From the NCBI GenBank assembly GCA_910586605.1, contig CAJUJR010000081.1, forward strand, positions 1-12,608: DNA of 12,608 bases, in the 5' to 3' direction. Of the stretch, positions 11,299-12,608 are shown piece after piece. Numbering within the stretch: position 1 is the first letter of the stretch; each line of letters begins with the position of its first letter. This stretch comes from an uncultured Lachnospiraceae bacterium (GTDB lineage Bacteria; Bacillota; Clostridia; Lachnospirales; Lachnospiraceae). A program made the translations under genes and the position numbers. The notes under the pieces were generated by a model, which searched no databases, was not told where the DNA came from, and saw only the letters and a list, made by a program, of their open reading frames with translations.

Positions 11299-12327
11299 AT
11301 GCATTTTGAAATACTGTTTTATTATTTTAAGGAGAAAAAGTGGCGTAATCTGGTAGTGGTAGTTTGTATCATTTTTTTGGTACTTGTATTTTATCTTTAT
11401 GGTATTCCGGCACGGGTGCTTAGGTACAGTACATTGTTGAGTTGTACAGTTTTTGTGGTAGGGATGCTGCCGGAATATTATTTTTACTATAAAAAATATA
11501 TAGAACGCCAAAGGTTATTTCAATCGCTGGAATATAATATACAAGATTTGGAACCATCCTGCGGAAAGATGGAGCAGGATTACCGTAAGCTTTTGTTACA
11601 GCTTTTGCAAATGAAGAAGCAGGAAAAGAAGGAAATGGATTTGCGCTATCAGGAACTAAAGGAATATATCATGATGTGGGCACATCAAATTAAGACGCCG
11701 ATTACGGCATTAAAACTTTTGATGCAGAGAGTGGAGGAAGATACTGATTTAGGCATTAGGGAGATGAAGCAGTTACGTTTTATGAAAGAAGAACTGTTTG
11801 CAATAGAAACTTATGTGGCAATGAATTTGGAGTATGTAAAGCTTGATAGCATGAATGCAGATTTATCAGTTGGGGAATGCTATCTTAAAAAGGTGGTAAA
11901 GGCAGAAGTCAGCCGTTTTTCACCGCTTTTTATAGCGAAAAAGCTTTCTGTTTCAATAGAAAACTTGGACTATACCATTGTAACAGATGAAAAGTGGTTT
12001 TCTTTTGTGATAGGGCAGCTTTTGTCTAATGCGATTAAATATACTAGAAAGGGCGGTGTTACGGTTTCTGCTCAGGAATGCAGGGATGGCATTCTTGTTT
12101 CCATAAAAGATACGGGGATTGGGATTGCGAAAGAAGATATCCCAAGGTTGTTTGAAAAAGCTTTTACAGGATATAATGGCCATATTGATAAGCGGGCGAC
12201 AGGAATTGGATTGTACCTGTCAAAAAAAATATTAGATAAGCTTGGGCATGGGATAACAATTGTTTCAGAACCTGGAGAAGGGACTTGCGTGGAAATTAAA
12301 GTGTATTTATGGCAGGCGGCAGACTGA
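11299..12327 (+). CDS. Intramembrane-sensing histidine kinase, BceS/GraS-like
   Basis: A 342-residue kinase. GGAAGGGG (11285-11292) touches a TTG at 11293 but stands six bases from the ATG at 11299, which is preferred. Two membrane helices (about 17-36 and 43-60) are joined by a loop of only about 7 residues, so there is no real outside sensor domain; this is the mark of intramembrane-sensing kinases that read the state of a partner ABC transporter. HisKA has the Bce-type phospho-acceptor motif MMWAHQIKTPI (His129). The ATPase domain shows the N-box GQLLSNAIKYT, DTGIGIAKEDIPRLFEKAFTG and TGIGLYLSK. All catalytic elements look intact. It partners the preceding regulator. Confidence 0.95.
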   Translation: MHFEILFYYFKEKKWRNLVVVVCIIFLVLVFYLYGIPARVLRYSTLLSCTVFVVGMLPEYYFYYKKYIERQRLFQSLEYNIQDLEPSCGKMEQDYRKLLLQLLQMKKQEKKEMDLRYQELKEYIMMWAHQIKTPITALKLLMQRVEEDTDLGIREMKQLRFMKEELFAIETYVAMNLEYVKLDSMNADLSVGECYLKKVVKAEVSRFSPLFIAKKLSVSIENLDYTIVTDEKWFSFVIGQLLSNAIKYTRKGGVTVSAQECRDGILVSIKDTGIGIAKEDIPRLFEKAFTGYNGHIDKRATGIGLYLSKKILDKLGHGITIVSEPGEGTCVEIKVYLWQAAD

Positions 12328-12354
12328 TATAGGAAGGACAAGGTTTCGGTATAG

Positions 12355-12552
12355 GAAGTCCCGATAGATATTAAAGAGGTATTTGGGAAAGGAAGGCTTC
12401 TTGTACATGCTACATTTGATGGGGTACCATATGATGGGCAGGTAGTGAAAATGGGAACCCCTTGCCATATTATTGGTGTCAGGAAGGATATTCGCAAAAA
12501 AATTAATAAGACATTTGGAGATACGATAGCAGTAACAATACAAGAACGTTAA
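12355..12552 (+). pseudogene. N-terminally truncated DUF1905-domain gene fragment
   Basis: Sixty-five codons from just after an in-frame TAG (12352-12354) to TAA encode EVPIDIKEVFGKGRLLVHAT, then FDGVPYDGQVVKMGTPCHII and GVRKDIRKKINKTFGDTIAV, ending VTIQER. This is most of a DUF1905 domain, a small beta-barrel of unknown function; intact members are about 95 residues. The first 25-30 residues are missing and no start codon with a Shine-Dalgarno exists: the first in-frame ATG is the Met of VVKMGTP, halfway through. The family assignment rests on the VFGKGR...GVPY...MG...IIG-RKDIR-K...GDT-VT pattern. It is likely a remnant, perhaps cut by the rearrangement that placed the repeat right after it. 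Confidence 0.75.
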
Positions 12553-12556
12553 AAGT

Positions 12557-12581
12557 GTTACTATTCACAGCCAATCGTAGC
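12557..12581 (-). repeat. Dispersed repeat family 1, copy inverted relative to 31-55
   Basis: GTTACTATTCACAGCC followed by AATCGTAGC equals the reverse complement of 31-55 at 24 of 25 positions. It begins five bases after the stop codon of the DUF1905 fragment. No terminator follows in the last 27 bases. Confidence 0.75.
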
Positions 12582-12608
12582 CGGATCTCAATAAAAAATC
12601 TCTTCCCC

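Noticed and set aside
1..12608. CRISPR array, insertion sequence or prophage
   Set aside because: No regularly spaced repeats, no transposase or integrase reading frame and no phage structural genes are visible.

Overview
The window looks like chromosomal DNA of a low-to-mid-GC Clostridia member, most likely Lachnospiraceae. The reasons are the Firmicutes-style AAAGGGGG/AGGAGG ribosome binding sites, TTGACA/TATAAT promoters, a Zn-ribbon L33, NusG and L1/L11 of clostridial type, an agrD-agrB pair, a Bce-type two-component system and dispersed intergenic repeats of a kind I remember from that family. The species cannot be fixed from the sequence.

Layout. 1-930: palindromic repeat copy, a poorly coding stretch, then a secreted-protein gene (457-800) broken by two homopolymer frameshifts and ended by a dispersed repeat. 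921-2452: a leftward XRE regulator diverging from a rightward agrD-agrB cyclic peptide cassette with a strong terminator; no AgrC or AgrA is present. 2471-4996: a TetR-ATPase-permease operon with a clear promoter, a candidate operator and translational coupling. 5065-6504: a FliD-like (flagellar cap-like) gene with its own promoter and terminator. It converges on, and overlaps, a leftward NusG-domain-II membrane protein gene (6456-6836). 6926-9591: housekeeping cluster rpmG-secE-nusG-rplK-rplA with structured leaders, closed by a terminator directly after rplA; rplJ/rplL do not follow. 9619-10514: a second, smaller FliD-like gene on the minus strand, with a near-perfect sigma-28 promoter (TAAG-N15-GCCGATAT), bracketed by two oppositely oriented copies of a dispersed repeat. 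10561-12327: OmpR-family response regulator and intramembrane-sensing histidine kinase of the Bce/Gra type without a Bce transporter in view. 12355-12581: N-terminally truncated DUF1905 fragment and an inverted copy of the repeat found at the window start.

The most interesting biology is (i) two FliD-like genes on either side of the transcription/translation cluster, one under an apparent flagellar sigma factor promoter, with no other flagellar gene in view; (ii) the agrDB/XRE cassette lacking the classical sensor pair; and (iii) two families of dispersed intergenic repeats, one sitting at the predicted transcript start of the two-component operon. Functional links between these modules are inference; the sequence directly shows only their adjacency and signals.
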